Below, piece by piece: positions 23,352 through 34,279 of a DNA stretch of 64,000 nt. Within the stretch, counting starts at the first letter, position 1. Each line of letters starts with the position of its first letter. This DNA is from Zasmidium citrigriseum (taxonomy: Eukaryota > Ascomycota > Dothideomycetes > Mycosphaerellales > Mycosphaerellaceae): positions 1-64,000 of the forward strand of contig NHNW01000015.1 of assembly GCA_002786025.1 (NCBI GenBank), in the 5' to 3' direction. The notes beneath the pieces were generated by a model. The model was not told where the DNA came from. It made no database searches and saw only the letters and a program-made list of their open reading frames with translations. Both the position numbers and the translations under genes were made by a program.

Positions 23352-24522
23352 GATTGTCTAGAAGGTCTGACTGTGGTTCTTGGATCGAGTTCAAATTCAT
23401 CTTGAAGATATAGTGATCCATTCATAGTCCTTTATGATCTTCACACGCATTGATCTGCACGAATAGGTGAAGCCACTCACTACTCTCGTCCATAGAATTG
23501 CCATTCAAGGGCCACGTTCAGTCGACTACTATGAGCTTGATTGACCCATACTTCAAATAAGCGACAGTTCTGGGACGAACATGTAGCACTATCCCAGAGA
23601 AAGCAGCTCTCTCAAGCCACCGACGCAGGGCGTGCTTTGCATGGTGCGAATGGGGTCTCCTCGAGACTGGAGGATGGTACTTCAATATGCAACACTTCGC
23701 TTATTGGCGTATTCGTCCTGCTGAAGCTTCGAAGCTTGTTCTTCAAGCTCATTCGGGCCTCATGTTGGTGCCAGAAGGCTTGCCCGCGGGACATCGAGGT
23801 GTGTGATTGCTTGCTCTTTGGTGTAGTTCGTCTTACGGGATAGGTAGCCCAGCTCATGGCTAACATGGAGTGTGCAACGGAGCCCAAAAGACATTCTGGT
23901 GTGCACTGAAAGAGCAGAGGGGAGGTAGAAGGGCGAAAATGATGCCTTTTCATGTCGATTTGCCTTGCGAAGGGTTGCCTTCAGGGCCTTGCTCCTACGG
24001 GGCGTAGACCATCAAAGGTCCATCCAGTACGAGATGGACGCATTCTGGTGTCGTTCGCCCTGCATTTCCTGTCTGTCGTATATAGATCCTGGATGATCTC
24101 CTGATGGGAAAGGCCAGCAGAGGTGGTTAAAAGGTCTTTGTCCCTCCCAAGGATTGTTGTCTGCTCGAGCGTGCCCCGCCTCTTATCGATTGCCGGACAC
24201 ATCGCATGTGAAAGACATTGGCATCGCAAGGAAGCCATCACAGTATCGCTATCGATAGAGACCTTGATGTTCCTCCGAGATTCGGCAGAGGTCGTTGGAC
24301 GAAGTGCCGGTTCCGAATGACTGTTCCTGAATAGGACCCTGGACTTGTGTGAGTCGATCAGCGCAAAAAGCCGCATGCAAAACCGCGGCCGCACCCCGCG
24401 AATCATTCGTCACTCCCACCAAGCACGCCATTGCACGAGACACGCCAGTGGAACAAGCACATTACTGTAGCCATTGTGTGTGGAACCGCGGAATGTCGTC
24501 AGAAGCAAACCACACATCAGCC
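23352..24522. promoter_or_regulatory. Divergent promoter, glycosidase / aspartate kinase
   Basis: About 1.17 kb between two divergent starts. A TGAGTCG at 24350-24356 is one base from the Gcn4/CpcA site TGAGTCA and lies about 170 bp before the aspartate kinase ATG. It could be a weak cross-pathway control site. No coding gene seen. The in-frame ATG at 24493 is an alternative start for the kinase. Confidence 0.35.
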
Positions 24523-26239
24523 ATGGACTTCCCTCTCATACGGCGGCAGCGCTCGCCCGTCGATGCCACCAACTTCATAAACGGCATTCTTGGCGACAGA
24601 AGACCGCACGTGCCCGAGAGGAACCTGCCCGGGGGAGGCAATTGGGTGGTGCAGAAATTCGGCGGCACGAGCGTGGGCAAGTTTCCCATAAAGATCGCCG
24701 AGGAGGTTGTGCAGTAAGTGATTTCAATGCGATTGGGAGGGGCAGGAAAGAAAATACCGTGGAAGAGGAGCATTGGCTGAATACAACAGGGCAGGTCTCG
24801 ACCCCAAGGGTGAAAAGCGCATTGCGATCGTATGCTCCGCCCGCAGCACCTCCTCCAAGAGCGAGGGCACGACGAACCGCCTCGTGCGCGCCGCCATCGA
24901 CTGCCAGGAGCCTGGATCAGGCAAGTTCCGCGAAATCGTTGAGACCATCCGCCTTGATCACATCCAGGCCGGGAAAGATGCGTGTCAGGTATGGGGAGGT
25001 GTCAAGAATGACATCTTGGAGAGCTACATCGAAGCAGTCAATGCGGAATGCCGCATACTCCTCAAGATCTTGGAGAGTGCGCAGTTCTTGAGGGCTGTGA
25101 CGGATCAGACAGAGGACATGATTATTTCTACGGGAGAGAAGTTGAGCTGTCTGTACATGACCGCGCTTCTCCAGGCGCGAGGAGTGCCAGCGGCATACGT
25201 GGATCTGAGCGAGATCATCCAGTTCGAGGTTGGGAAGCATTTGGATGAGACTTTCTACCTGAATGTTGGAAAGGCCATTGCGGATTACATCCTAGCTCTT
25301 GGGCAGGACAAAGTACCAGTGATCACTGGCTACTTCGGCAAAATCCCAGGAGGCCTCTTGAAGGAGATTGGCAGAGGCTACACAGACCTCTGCGCCGCCT
25401 TGACAGCAGTTGGACTGAAGGCTAAAGAACTGCAGATCTGGAAGGAAGTCGACGGCATCTTCACAGCCGATCCACGCAAAGTAGCCAATGCAAAGCTACT
25501 GGAGTCTGTCACTCCCAGCGAGGCCTCCGAATTGACCTTCTACGGGTCCGAGGTCATCCACCCCTTCACCATGGACCAGGTTATCAGGTCTCTGATCCCC
25601 ATCCGAATCAAGAATGTCATGAACCCACGAAACCCAGGCACGGTCGTGATACCCGACCCCGAAGACGAGCTCTCGGTGCGCCGTCCAGGCCTCTTCAGAA
25701 ACCGCTCGCTCTCCTCCCTGAGTGCTCACGAGCGAGCCAAGCGACCTACAGCCGTGACCACTAAGCGTGGAATCACCGTCCTGAACGTGCATTCCAAGAA
25801 GCGCACGCGCGCCCATGGCTTCCTCATGTCTATCTTTCACATCCTGGATCAACACAAACTCTCCGTGGACTTGATCTCATCCTCCGAAGTCCACGTCTCC
25901 ATGGCCCTCCACAGCGAAATCGCTCTCTTGTCCGGAAACGGCGAAGAAGAGATGAAGATCGAATCGGCGGCCTTGCAAGGCGCCGTCGATGCTCTGAGCG
26001 TTTACGGAGACGTCGACTTGGTCCCAGGAATGGCCATCATTTCGCTCGTGGGAAGACAGCTGCGCAGCATGGTCGGTATCAGTGGTAGATTCTTCAGCAC
26101 ACTCGGTGAGCACGGGATCAACATCGAGATGATCTCTCAGGGAGCCAGCGAGATCAACATCTCCTGCGTTATCGAGGAAGCGAATGCCGACAGAGCCCTC
26201 AACGTGGTTCATACTAATTTGTTTACGTTTTTGGAATAG
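24523..26239 (+). CDS. HOM3: Aspartate kinase (first step to threonine/methionine)
   Basis: Exons 24523-24713 and 24766-26239, with a 52-bp intron, give 554 residues. An ATG at 24493 would add ten. It phosphorylates aspartate using ATP, opening the threonine, methionine and homoserine branch in the cytosol. The amino-acid kinase domain starts with WVVQKFGGTSVGKF near residue 40, followed by IVCSARSTSSKSEGTTNRL and the KEVDGIFTADPR signature near residue 300. Two ACT regulatory domains follow (HILDQHKLSVDLISSSEVHVS and the last 70 residues, SGRFFSTLGEHGINIEMISQ), the expected sites of threonine feedback. The intron acceptor (TGGAAG) is weaker than others here but is the one that keeps frame. 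Size fits the fungal family (yeast Hom3 is 527). Confidence 0.93.
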
Positions 26240-26528
26240 AGAAAAGTAATGCTTTGCATAGCGATGGGCGTAGAGTCAAAAAGCGTGCAGATGAATTCTC
26301 ATTTAGAAGAAGCTTTGCATTAGCATAGCATTAGCATGAGGCCAGAAGAGATATAGAGATGCGATATGAGTTTTGAAGTTACAGCAATGCCAGGCAGTGA
26401 CTGGCAACTAAATCGAAGAGCAAATCGAAAAGCTATACTTCTCTTGAGCAATTTGGTGTGCAGATTCAACCAGATGGAGCTCAGGTCAACAGCAAAAACA
26501 TGGCACGTAGGTCTTCGAGATCCTGCCT
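26240..26528. other. Convergent 3' regions
   Basis: A 289-bp gap between the stop codons of aspartate kinase and the FHA kinase. It includes a short direct repeat, GCATTAGCAT, twice near 26317-26338. No gene. Confidence 0.5.
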
Positions 26529-28414
26529 TCAGCGAAAGACCCCCTTGCGAGTTGTCGGCGGCGGCGGTGGTTGACGTGCATGGACTTTCAGCGCCGCGAT
26601 ATTCGCTGCAGCATTCTGCGAGGCCAAGCTCAGATTCTGCTCAAGATCATCAAAGTTGCCGTAGTCATCAGCAACAGAGTCCGGTCTGCGGGCTGGGCTT
26701 GCATGGAGGGCGTTAGGTCTGAACCGAGCTATCAAGCTGGTGAGGTCCTTGTGTGGTTGATGCGTATAGGCGGACTGGAAATGCCGAGAGCGAGTGTCTT
26801 CTTCTTCCTCGTGAGCCCGCTTGCGATCAATCTTGATCTTGCTGGTGTCTATGAACTCGATGGCATCGTCGTCGAGCTCTCGTGGAGTCCAGCCTGCGAT
26901 GGCATGTTTGTAGGCAGCATCGAACTCGGCCTTGTAGTGTGGATGCTGAAACCATGGCAGGGCGAGACACTGCTGTGCTGTGAGTCTCTTGTTCTCGTTG
27001 GTGGCGAGACAGCCCTTGATGAAAGACTTCGCTCGATGGCCGATGGTGTCCCACTTGGCATCGCTGTCGATCTTAGCGATATGGACTTTAAGTTGATCGA
27101 TGCTCAGATGTTGTGCTCGCATGTTCGTCTCGTCCGGAAAGACATGCTCGTTGGTGAGGAGGATCGCCGTCACGCAACCGATGGACCAGATGTCAATTGC
27201 TTGGCTGTAGCCAGTGCCGTCCTGCAGGTCCTTCTTCATTTGCTGGTAGACTTCGCTGGAGAAGTGTCAGCATGAGCTTCATCAGCGTAGTGTGGCCAAC
27301 TCACGGAGCAGTGTATCCATTCGTGCCGACCATTGACTGCATGCGAAACACTCCGGCCTTTGCCGCTGCATTCTCTACATCCTTGATCGTCCTTGAGTGG
27401 CCAAAGTCTGTCAGAACGACCCTGCATCCATCTTTCCAAGACGTCATGAGGATATTCTCCGGCTTGATGTCTCGATGAACGATGTGGTTGTCGTGAAGGT
27501 ACTTGACTCCTTCGAGTAGCTGCCGCGAGATCATGGCGGCTTGAGCCTCATCAAGAGCACCCTTCTTGTCCAAATACGACAGCAAGTCTCCTCCAGTCAC
27601 CAACTCTTGGAAAATGTAGATATTGTGAGTGGTGCGAATCACCTTCTCCATGGAGATGATGTTGGGATGGGACAGTTCCTTGAGTAGATTGTACTCCCTG
27701 GCAGTCTTTTCTTGACGTTCTCTCAACGCATCGTTAACGCGAGATTTGCGACGTGGTCCATTGTTGTGCTCCTTGATTTCGTTCGGTATTGGCATGATCT
27801 TGCAAGCAAGTTGTTGGCTGGTCGTCTGCTTCACTGCCACCTAGACAGATGCGAATCCTCCAGCTCCCAACACTCGCTTGCATAGACGATATCGATCGGC
27901 AAACCTCTTGCGTTCAATGTCCAGGATTGGGTCAAAGTCAGGTGGATGAGGATGCTGCTCCATGCCATTGAGGTCGACACTGACCCTGTTCGTCAGCCGA
28001 ATGTGGTCGCCAGGGTTCAGCAGCACATCTCCTTGGTCTCTGCCGAGCTGGATACCATCTCCCCGTTGATCAAGGCCATGTCTGACCAAGATGGCCGTAT
28101 TGCCCGAGAGAACGCGTGCGTAGATCAATGGAGTGACTCTGCACTGGCTGTCGCCATCGTAACCGATACACCGAATCAGTAGATGGTGCTTAGAGATGGT
28201 CCGGTCCTCAAAGCCGAGATGTTCATCGATGAACGCCCTTCCAATGTCGAGCTCCTGGTGCGGATACACGTAGAATGGTCCTATGCATGTTTAGTAGACG
28301 CGTCCGCAAGAACGCTCAGGCAAATGCTCTCGTACTCTCAAAGTCAGGTTGATCTGCGCTTCGAAAGATGAGACACCCGGCTGGATCAGCGTCATCGTAG
28401 TACTCGCCGGCCAT
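26529..28414 (-). CDS. FHA-domain Ser/Thr kinase (Rad53/Mek1-like) with an in-frame stop
   Basis: Exons 28414-28336, 28280-27305 and 27255-26529, with introns of 55 and 49 bp, form a 594-codon frame, closed except for one TAG at 27843-27841 (codon 173). The FHA domain covers about residues 25-130 (IGR...DRTISKHHL...NPGDHI). The kinase follows with Gly loop LGAGGFASV, then the stop, then VAVKQTT...LACKIM, HRDIKPENIL, LTDFGHS, GTNGYTAP and DIWSIGC. The architecture matches checkpoint/meiotic kinases such as Rad53/Cds1 or Mek1. I cannot tell which. All other motifs and both splice sites are intact, so this looks like a recent nonsense mutation, a read-through codon or an assembly error. CAG-to-TAG is the simplest change. 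It is divergent from RPL41. Confidence 0.85.
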
Positions 28415-28720
28415 GTTGAATAGCTGGCTGCGATGCTGTTCTCGTAGAAAATGTGCTGGACAGAGGCGCGCAAGAGGTCGACGTGCAGTCGAGAAGCTCG
28501 CCACGACTTTGGGGATCGACCCGCAGCTCAAGCTTGCTGCACGTGACATGGCGTTTCTCTTGGCGGTCCGAGCGCCCGCACATCCATTTCGTCGCTGCGG
28601 GCAAAGCCAAACCTTCCCTCTCATCACCAAGCACCTCATCGCCAGCAAAAGGTATACCGCCCCCATCCATCACTACTGCAGCTCAAGGACACTGTACTGA
28701 CACTCATTGGCACAGTCAAG
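28415..28720. promoter_or_regulatory. Divergent promoter, FHA kinase / RPL41
   Basis: A 306-bp space between the kinase ATG (minus) and the RPL41 ATG (plus). It contains a CT-rich tract (CTTCCCTCTCATCACC near 28612-28627), as is usual for ribosomal protein promoters, plus the leader intron. Confidence 0.45.
28652..28715 (+). other. Probable 5'-UTR intron of RPL41
   Basis: GTATAC donor at 28652, TACTGAC branch-like element near 28695 and GCACAG acceptor ending at 28715, five bases before the RPL41 ATG. Leader introns are common in ribosomal protein genes. Consensus only. Confidence 0.5.
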
Positions 28721-28859
28721 ATGAGAGCGAAGTGGAGAAAGAAGCGAGTTCGACGCCTGAAGCGCAAGAGAAGAAAGACGAGAGCCAGAAGGTAAGCATT
28801 GGGTCCACCATCCACATGCCATTGGAGCTCGTAACTGACGATATCATTACAGCAAATAA
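28721..28859 (+). CDS. RPL41: 60S ribosomal protein eL41, 25 residues
   Basis: Exon 28721-28791 (71 bases), a 61-bp intron (GTAAGC donor, CTGAC branch, TTACAG acceptor) and a 7-base last exon, 28853-28859, give 25 codons plus stop. The product starts MRAKWRKKRVRRLKRKRR and ends RARSK, the near-invariant eL41 sequence, with Thr where yeast has Met at residue 20. eL41 is a single basic helix at the intersubunit bridge of the ribosome. The gene is far below usual ORF length cut-offs and is split two codons before the stop, so automatic annotation is likely to miss it. It is divergent from the FHA kinase and convergent with GCN2. Confidence 0.95.
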
Positions 28860-29227
28860 ACGCATCGCTCCTCTGTCGCCCTGCAACCCATCACCCACCG
28901 CTAGTACGAACAAGACACCAGTCACGCGACCATCACACAACATCAAGCTCGGCGCTGAAGGAGGGAACGGCACCTGACAGCGCCTTGGCCATGGGCGTAC
29001 AAGCACCAACCCACTGAGTGCGGAGGAACATGGGCATGAACGATATGAAGCATGGAGAGGATTGAAAGCATGTGTTTGTTTGATGGAAAGGCTGCTAGTG
29101 TACTCTAACACCGGCGTGCCCTCGTCAATGGGCTGCCTTTGAGTGCACTGGTGATGCTGTCTGAAGCAGTAGCTGTCTCTAATGAAGCTTTGACCTGCTA
29201 CCTCTGTGTCCTGTCTCTTCTCTCTCT
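28860..29227. other. Convergent 3' regions, RPL41 / GCN2
   Basis: About 370 bp between two converging stop codons. Frames crossing it are extensions of the antisense or unspliced RPL41 region. No separate gene seen. Confidence 0.5.
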
Positions 29228-32200
29228 TCACAATCCCACGTCGTAGTCGATGCAAGTGCCTGTGCGGAAGTTGTAGACCCCCACCTCTCGCGGTCCTTCT
29301 CCCAAGCTCCAGCTCTTGCGCCAAGAATCGAGCACCTCCTGCACCTGCTGGATGTACTGCCGCTCATTGAGCTGTACGCTCTGAATCGCCTTCCTCCAGC
29401 TCTCGCCATCTCCAAGTCGAGTGTCATGAATGAGCTTGAGCACCTCGTCTCGTGTCTCAATCGCAAGAATGGGTGCGCCCTTGCGCTGATCAAGGAGATC
29501 CGACCAATGCTGCATGGCTGCTTCAACAATACCATACTTGTTACTCTTCTTGCTGCCAGTTCTAGCCGTGAGAACCTGCACATTGTTGTTCCTGCGGTCG
29601 CCATCCTGTTGACTGGAGTGATTGCGATGCAGCGGGCGCCGCACCTTGCTGGTAGCCATGTCACGGAGCTCTTGCTGCAAATGAGTGATCAAAGAAGTGC
29701 GCGGTACGTCCGTATCCTCTGTATCTGTAGTTGTGTTCGTCACACGGACGGATTGCGATGTCTCGTGCCGCATGCTGATAATGAATGTGTAGTTCTGCTC
29801 TGGGAACGAGTTGTGGGACAGCTCGGCGCTAATGTCGTGAGACCAGAGGTCGCTGACGAGTTTGATGCCTGCATCACGTAGATTCTCTGTCCCAAATGCC
29901 ACGACGAGTACCTCACAGCGTCGAGGCAGCTGATGGTGTTGACTCGGGTCCTTGAGGAAGGTGCCTTTGGATCCAGGCGAACAGGACTTGAGCAGGTGGG
30001 CCACGAGATGGTCCATACTGATCGTGACGCCGACGGCTCCCTGCTTGGGTACATCGGTATCCGGCACGCGATATGATTGAATGAGGCCATCGTATCGGCC
30101 TCCAGCAGCAATCACGACGGTGTTCTTCTTCCGCTCCAGCATGCACTGGAAAAGCATGCCATTTTCGTAGAACTTTGCGTTCACGCAGCCCAGAGGTGCA
30201 ATGAAGAGCTTTCGAGCCAGACCGAATCTATCGATGAAGCCGAGAACCTTTCGCAGATGTTGAATGCCCTCATCGCTGTTCGATCTTATCTGCGGGCTGG
30301 AGGTTTGGAAGAGGGAGCGTACTCGGTCGAAGGCTTTGTCTGGTGCATCTCGCCAGTCGAACTGCTGCAAGTCGTCCAAGGTGGTGTCGCTGAGGCCAAG
30401 ATTGCGTAGCTCAGGCCTTATCTTGCTCCATGTATTCTGATACACGCCAAGCTTGCTGAGTGTCTCCTTCACAGCATGCTGCAGCGCAAAGGGCACACGA
30501 CAGTGATCCAGCACAGCGTCCAGGACCTTGCAGTGGTTGAGCTGAAAGCAGACATTGGCCGACTTCTCAAAAGTGGGCAGCTCTGTGACGACCTCGTCCA
30601 TCACCTTGATGACCTCCGCGTCGTTGATTGCAAGATCATCTTCTCGCCCGATGTTGACAATGTCAAAGTCTGCCTCCTCTGATACTCTCGGAGGTCCGCC
30701 TGTGAAGGCGTCGCGATACGCTCCACCGAACGTGAACGTGCATCGCACCTTCGCTGCTTGCCGTGCAAGCTGCTGTGCGTGCGGCACAGTCATATCATAG
30801 GGCAGCTGCAACAAATTTCCCGAGGCGTCCAGCAACTGAACAACATTTGGGTTCGTGTAGATTCCAGCGCGCGGAAATATGGTGTCACGCCGACCCTCTT
30901 CAGCGCCATGCCGCCTGAAGACGGTCTGAAGTGCGAATCGGGCAACTCCCCTCATACGAACTCTGTCCACGTCGTCCGAGTCCGGTGCAGCCTTTGCTTC
31001 CCATGCTCGTGCCTTGATACGCTGAATACTAGCCGTATCGTGTGCAAACAGTGCAGATATCAGCGTTTGATGGTACGGAGAGCTAGGATCTTCCAAACCG
31101 TTCAAAGCCTGCCTGATTGTCTCGTCTTCGATTTTGACAGGCAAGATGTCGCTCCGAAGTAGCTTTGCACTGGTCGGACGCTCGCTGGGCTTGTGAGAGA
31201 TCAAACAGTTGATGAGCTTGCCTTGAGCAGCCTTCTCGCCATTTGGTTGGAAGACGGCGGGCAACTGATGATCTTTTTGACGGATTCGTTGGATTTCGTC
31301 AATCCTCTCCATGGCAGTTCCGAAGGTCTGGCACATCTCAAAGAACATGATACCCAGCGAGAACATATCTACCTTCTCATCGTAGCTCGAGCTGGACTTC
31401 GACTGTAATTCGGGCGCAACGTAGAGAGCAGTTCCGATGCTTCTGGTCATATCGACACTACCGTAGCCAGTGGAACCGAGGTGGCCTTGTGGATTGTTGT
31501 AGTTTCCGGTAGTCGCCAAGCCAAAGTCACCAATCTTGGGGTTGCCTGTCGTATCAATGAAGACGTTGTCCGGCTTCAAGTCGCGGTGAATGATGCCATG
31601 TTCATGGATGTGTGCTAGGCCTTCCGTGATCTGCCGCATCATCCGCCAGGAGTTTTCGTCAGCCATGCCACGGCGGATCAGGTCTCGCAACGAGCGGCGG
31701 TCGCAAAGTTCCATTTGAATGTAGAGCGTCGAAAACATGCGGCGTGAATCGGATCTCGACTTGTTCAAACGCAGGTCTCCTGCTCGAAGGTCGTTGTCAG
31801 ACTCGATTGTCGATGCGCCATCTAAGCCATTGCTCTGGCTTTCACGCTCGAAGATGTCCTCCTCGCTGTCGTCATCGTTGTCTTCTTCGTCGTCGTCATC
31901 TCCAAACTCCAGACCAGGAAAGCCACTAGAGCTCACAAAATCCAAGCCTCCAGTACTCGCGTATCCAAAATCAATGTTTGGGCCATCCGACAAGGTCTCC
32001 TCGGTCGTTGAAATCGCCTCCTCCTGAATCGATGTTGGAACGTCCTCCTCAACCCATGTCGAATAGTATCTCACAACGTAAGGATGATTAAGCCGGTTCA
32101 ACAGCATCACCTCCTTCAGCACCTGCTCTAGTAGCTGCTGGGTCTGACGGATCTTCTTCACGGCGTAAACACCACCGTCGAGCTTGTTGCGGGCTTTCAC

Positions 32201-33922
32201 AACTTCTCCAAAGCCGCCTTTGCCGAGCCTTCCCAGATCGGTGAAATCATTGGCATAGCGCGAGTAAGGCTCGTGAAGACTGGACGAGTTGTGCCTTGAA
32301 CGCCGGTGTAATGGGCTTACAATTCCCGAACTCGACTTTCTAGGTCGTCGAACAGAGCGTGATGGCGTTTCTTGCAATATCGGCACATCTGTGCGCAGGA
32401 ATTCGGCAGGAAGCAAATCGAAACAGGACGGTCTCTTTTTTGCGTCGGTAAAGAAGATCTTCGTGAGGAAGTCTTCGAATGTCTCGGAAAGATCCAATTT
32501 GGCAAGTAGCACGGACGGAGACGAATACTCGTCAATTGCAGCCAGGCCCAAGAACATCTGTACGACAACGACTCCCAGATCCCAAATATCGGAGTGTCGT
32601 TGTGATGATTGCGAAGAGGAGTCAGCGTCCGGCGAGCGCCACTTGCAAGGAATATCCATATTGCGAAGGCCAAGAAGCGCAGCGTACCCAAAGTCAGCCA
32701 GCTTCGGGGCCAAGGATGGGTTGGATGAGAGGTAAATCCTGAAGGTGCTAATGCCTCCGTGTGTCATCCCATTGTGATGCAAATAATCCAGGCCCTCCAA
32801 CAACTGGACTGTAAATTGACGTGACTTACTGGTGTGCAAGTCACACAGCGAGAGCAAGTCGTGCAAGGATCCTCTGTCTGCATACTCGCGGCAGAGGATC
32901 AACTCTGAGTTGAAATTGTTGATACGTCCAACGTGAAATGCAAGTAGATTCACAAGCCCCGGATGTTCGAGCTTGTACGCAGCGTCGAGGGCAGCCTCCA
33001 GCTCAATGATATCGCCGCGTGACTTTTCGACTTTGCGTCTAACGACCGCGACGAGAGGCGACCCAGTAGTGCTGGTCACCTTCGGCCTTCCCAAGTACAC
33101 GCTCTCCTTTCTACCTTCGAACAGCAGGCCGTTGACAGCAACCTCGGTGAAGGTCTCGATTTCGTTCCGGACTTTGACCTTAGCAACCTGCTCGAAAGTG
33201 ATCGTCTCACGCATGTCTTGGCCATGTTCCAGCTGAGGTACATCGCCGGAGGACTTCAAGGACTTCCGCTTGTCGCGGCGATTGACCTCTTGCTTCACCA
33301 TCTGACTGAGCATGCGATCTTCTTCTTCTTTGGCTTCTTGCTGTCGGCGAGTTTCAGCTTCTTCGGCCTCTTTGGCCAGATTCAAAGCAACCTCCTCGGC
33401 GCTTGCTCGTTCCTCTTCCAGGCTTGGTAGTGTTCCTTGAGCGCGAGCAGTGACGGCATCATCGAGGGCCTCCTGAATCTCAGTGGATATGACGTATATC
33501 ATGACCTCTCCTTGCATCTGCTGTGGCCTGAATCGAAGTACATTTCGCACTCTCTTCTGGGTGCGTTCGTGAAACTTCTCCAGGCCTTGAACTTCAAGCA
33601 CGGGGGCTGATTTCGGATAAGTGGCTGTCAGTCTGACGGAAAGCACAACGAAGTCGTCAGGCTTGGCATCTTCGGAAGTGGGCTTGATCCTAAGTTTGAA
33701 GACATGGTCAGTGGACTTGCCCCAAGCAGCTGTATTATTCGCGGCCCCCTCCTCATAGTCATCCATGTAGATGGCCTGGAGGACACCGATCTCTTCGGCT
33801 TGGACTTCGGCATAGTTGATGGCTGGCGATTCGGTAGTGGCAGTGGCAGCGGCATTGGCAGCGGCCGTTTGGACGTTGGTTTGTATTGCGGTTTTCTGTT
33901 TCCAAGGCGATTTCGGCGCCAT
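29228..33922 (-). CDS. GCN2: eIF2-alpha kinase Gcn2 / CPC-3
   Basis: A single uninterrupted exon of 1,564 residues, close to yeast Gcn2 (1,659). Uncharged tRNA activates it to phosphorylate eIF2-alpha, lowering general translation and inducing the Gcn4/CpcA amino-acid response. Domains in order: RWD, which binds Gcn1, at about 35-160 (EEIGVLQAIYMDDYEEG); a charged linker; a pseudokinase at about 270-520; the kinase at about 570-990 with GRLGKGGFGEVVKARNK, an acidic insert (DDDDEEDNDDDSEED), HRDLKPDNVFID and GDFGLATTG; a HisRS-like domain at about 1,010-1,420 with NGMLFQCMLER and AAGGRYDGLI; and a C-terminal dimerisation/ribosome-binding region. The start ATG is followed by an Ala/Thr-rich stretch. 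All key kinase residues are present. Confidence 0.97.
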   Translation of the reverse strand: MAPKSPWKQKTAIQTNVQTAAANAAATATTESPAINYAEVQAEEIGVLQAIYMDDYEEGAANNTAAWGKSTDHVFKLRIKPTSEDAKPDDFVVLSVRLTATYPKSAPVLEVQGLEKFHERTQKRVRNVLRFRPQQMQGEVMIYVISTEIQEALDDAVTARAQGTLPSLEEERASAEEVALNLAKEAEEAETRRQQEAKEEEDRMLSQMVKQEVNRRDKRKSLKSSGDVPQLEHGQDMRETITFEQVAKVKVRNEIETFTEVAVNGLLFEGRKESVYLGRPKVTSTTGSPLVAVVRRKVEKSRGDIIELEAALDAAYKLEHPGLVNLLAFHVGRINNFNSELILCREYADRGSLHDLLSLCDLHTSKSRQFTVQLLEGLDYLHHNGMTHGGISTFRIYLSSNPSLAPKLADFGYAALLGLRNMDIPCKWRSPDADSSSQSSQRHSDIWDLGVVVVQMFLGLAAIDEYSSPSVLLAKLDLSETFEDFLTKIFFTDAKKRPSCFDLLPAEFLRTDVPILQETPSRSVRRPRKSSSGIVSPLHRRSRHNSSSLHEPYSRYANDFTDLGRLGKGGFGEVVKARNKLDGGVYAVKKIRQTQQLLEQVLKEVMLLNRLNHPYVVRYYSTWVEEDVPTSIQEEAISTTEETLSDGPNIDFGYASTGGLDFVSSSGFPGLEFGDDDDEEDNDDDSEEDIFERESQSNGLDGASTIESDNDLRAGDLRLNKSRSDSRRMFSTLYIQMELCDRRSLRDLIRRGMADENSWRMMRQITEGLAHIHEHGIIHRDLKPDNVFIDTTGNPKIGDFGLATTGNYNNPQGHLGSTGYGSVDMTRSIGTALYVAPELQSKSSSSYDEKVDMFSLGIMFFEMCQTFGTAMERIDEIQRIRQKDHQLPAVFQPNGEKAAQGKLINCLISHKPSERPTSAKLLRSDILPVKIEDETIRQALNGLEDPSSPYHQTLISALFAHDTASIQRIKARAWEAKAAPDSDDVDRVRMRGVARFALQTVFRRHGAEEGRRDTIFPRAGIYTNPNVVQLLDASGNLLQLPYDMTVPHAQQLARQAAKVRCTFTFGGAYRDAFTGGPPRVSEEADFDIVNIGREDDLAINDAEVIKVMDEVVTELPTFEKSANVCFQLNHCKVLDAVLDHCRVPFALQHAVKETLSKLGVYQNTWSKIRPELRNLGLSDTTLDDLQQFDWRDAPDKAFDRVRSLFQTSSPQIRSNSDEGIQHLRKVLGFIDRFGLARKLFIAPLGCVNAKFYENGMLFQCMLERKKNTVVIAAGGRYDGLIQSYRVPDTDVPKQGAVGVTISMDHLVAHLLKSCSPGSKGTFLKDPSQHHQLPRRCEVLVVAFGTENLRDAGIKLVSDLWSHDISAELSHNSFPEQNYTFIISMRHETSQSVRVTNTTTDTEDTDVPRTSLITHLQQELRDMATSKVRRPLHRNHSSQQDGDRRNNNVQVLTARTGSKKSNKYGIVEAAMQHWSDLLDQRKGAPILAIETRDEVLKLIHDTRLGDGESWRKAIQSVQLNERQYIQQVQEVLDSWRKSWSLGEGPREVGVYNFRTGTCIDYDVGL

Positions 33923-34279
33923 GACTGTGACGGGCAGCTGGTGCTAGCGTCGTCTCATATAGACGACTTGGACGTACAGCCGAAGCTGTAGTCCGCTACG
34001 CGATGGTTGACATTTATTGAGGGCGGGCGAGAATGCGGGGTTTGAGTGAATGTTGCGATCTTGTGAGTGAATGGAGGAAGGCGTAGTCATTTTAAGCTTC
34101 GGCACGTGCCAGACGCGCTAAGGAAACTTTATCTTAGAGCGGGGCAGGCGCCGCCATTGTTTACAGTAGCAAACATTCACCTCGAGGGTTCAACCACCAC
34201 CACATCCACGCTCCGGACGCTCGCTGATATTGCCATGCCGCATTGGTAACACGCAAAAGATACGCGCGCACAGGAAAAC
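33923..34279. promoter_or_regulatory. Divergent promoter, GCN2 / Cut12-like
   Basis: A 357-bp space between two divergent ATGs. It contains the GC-rich GGGGCAGGCGCCGCC near 34142-34156. No gene. Confidence 0.45.

Noticed and set aside
27841..27873. A 33-bp intron removing the TAG of the FHA kinase (GTGTTG to TCTAG)
   Set aside because: Shorter than any other intron here and it would delete the whole glycine loop.
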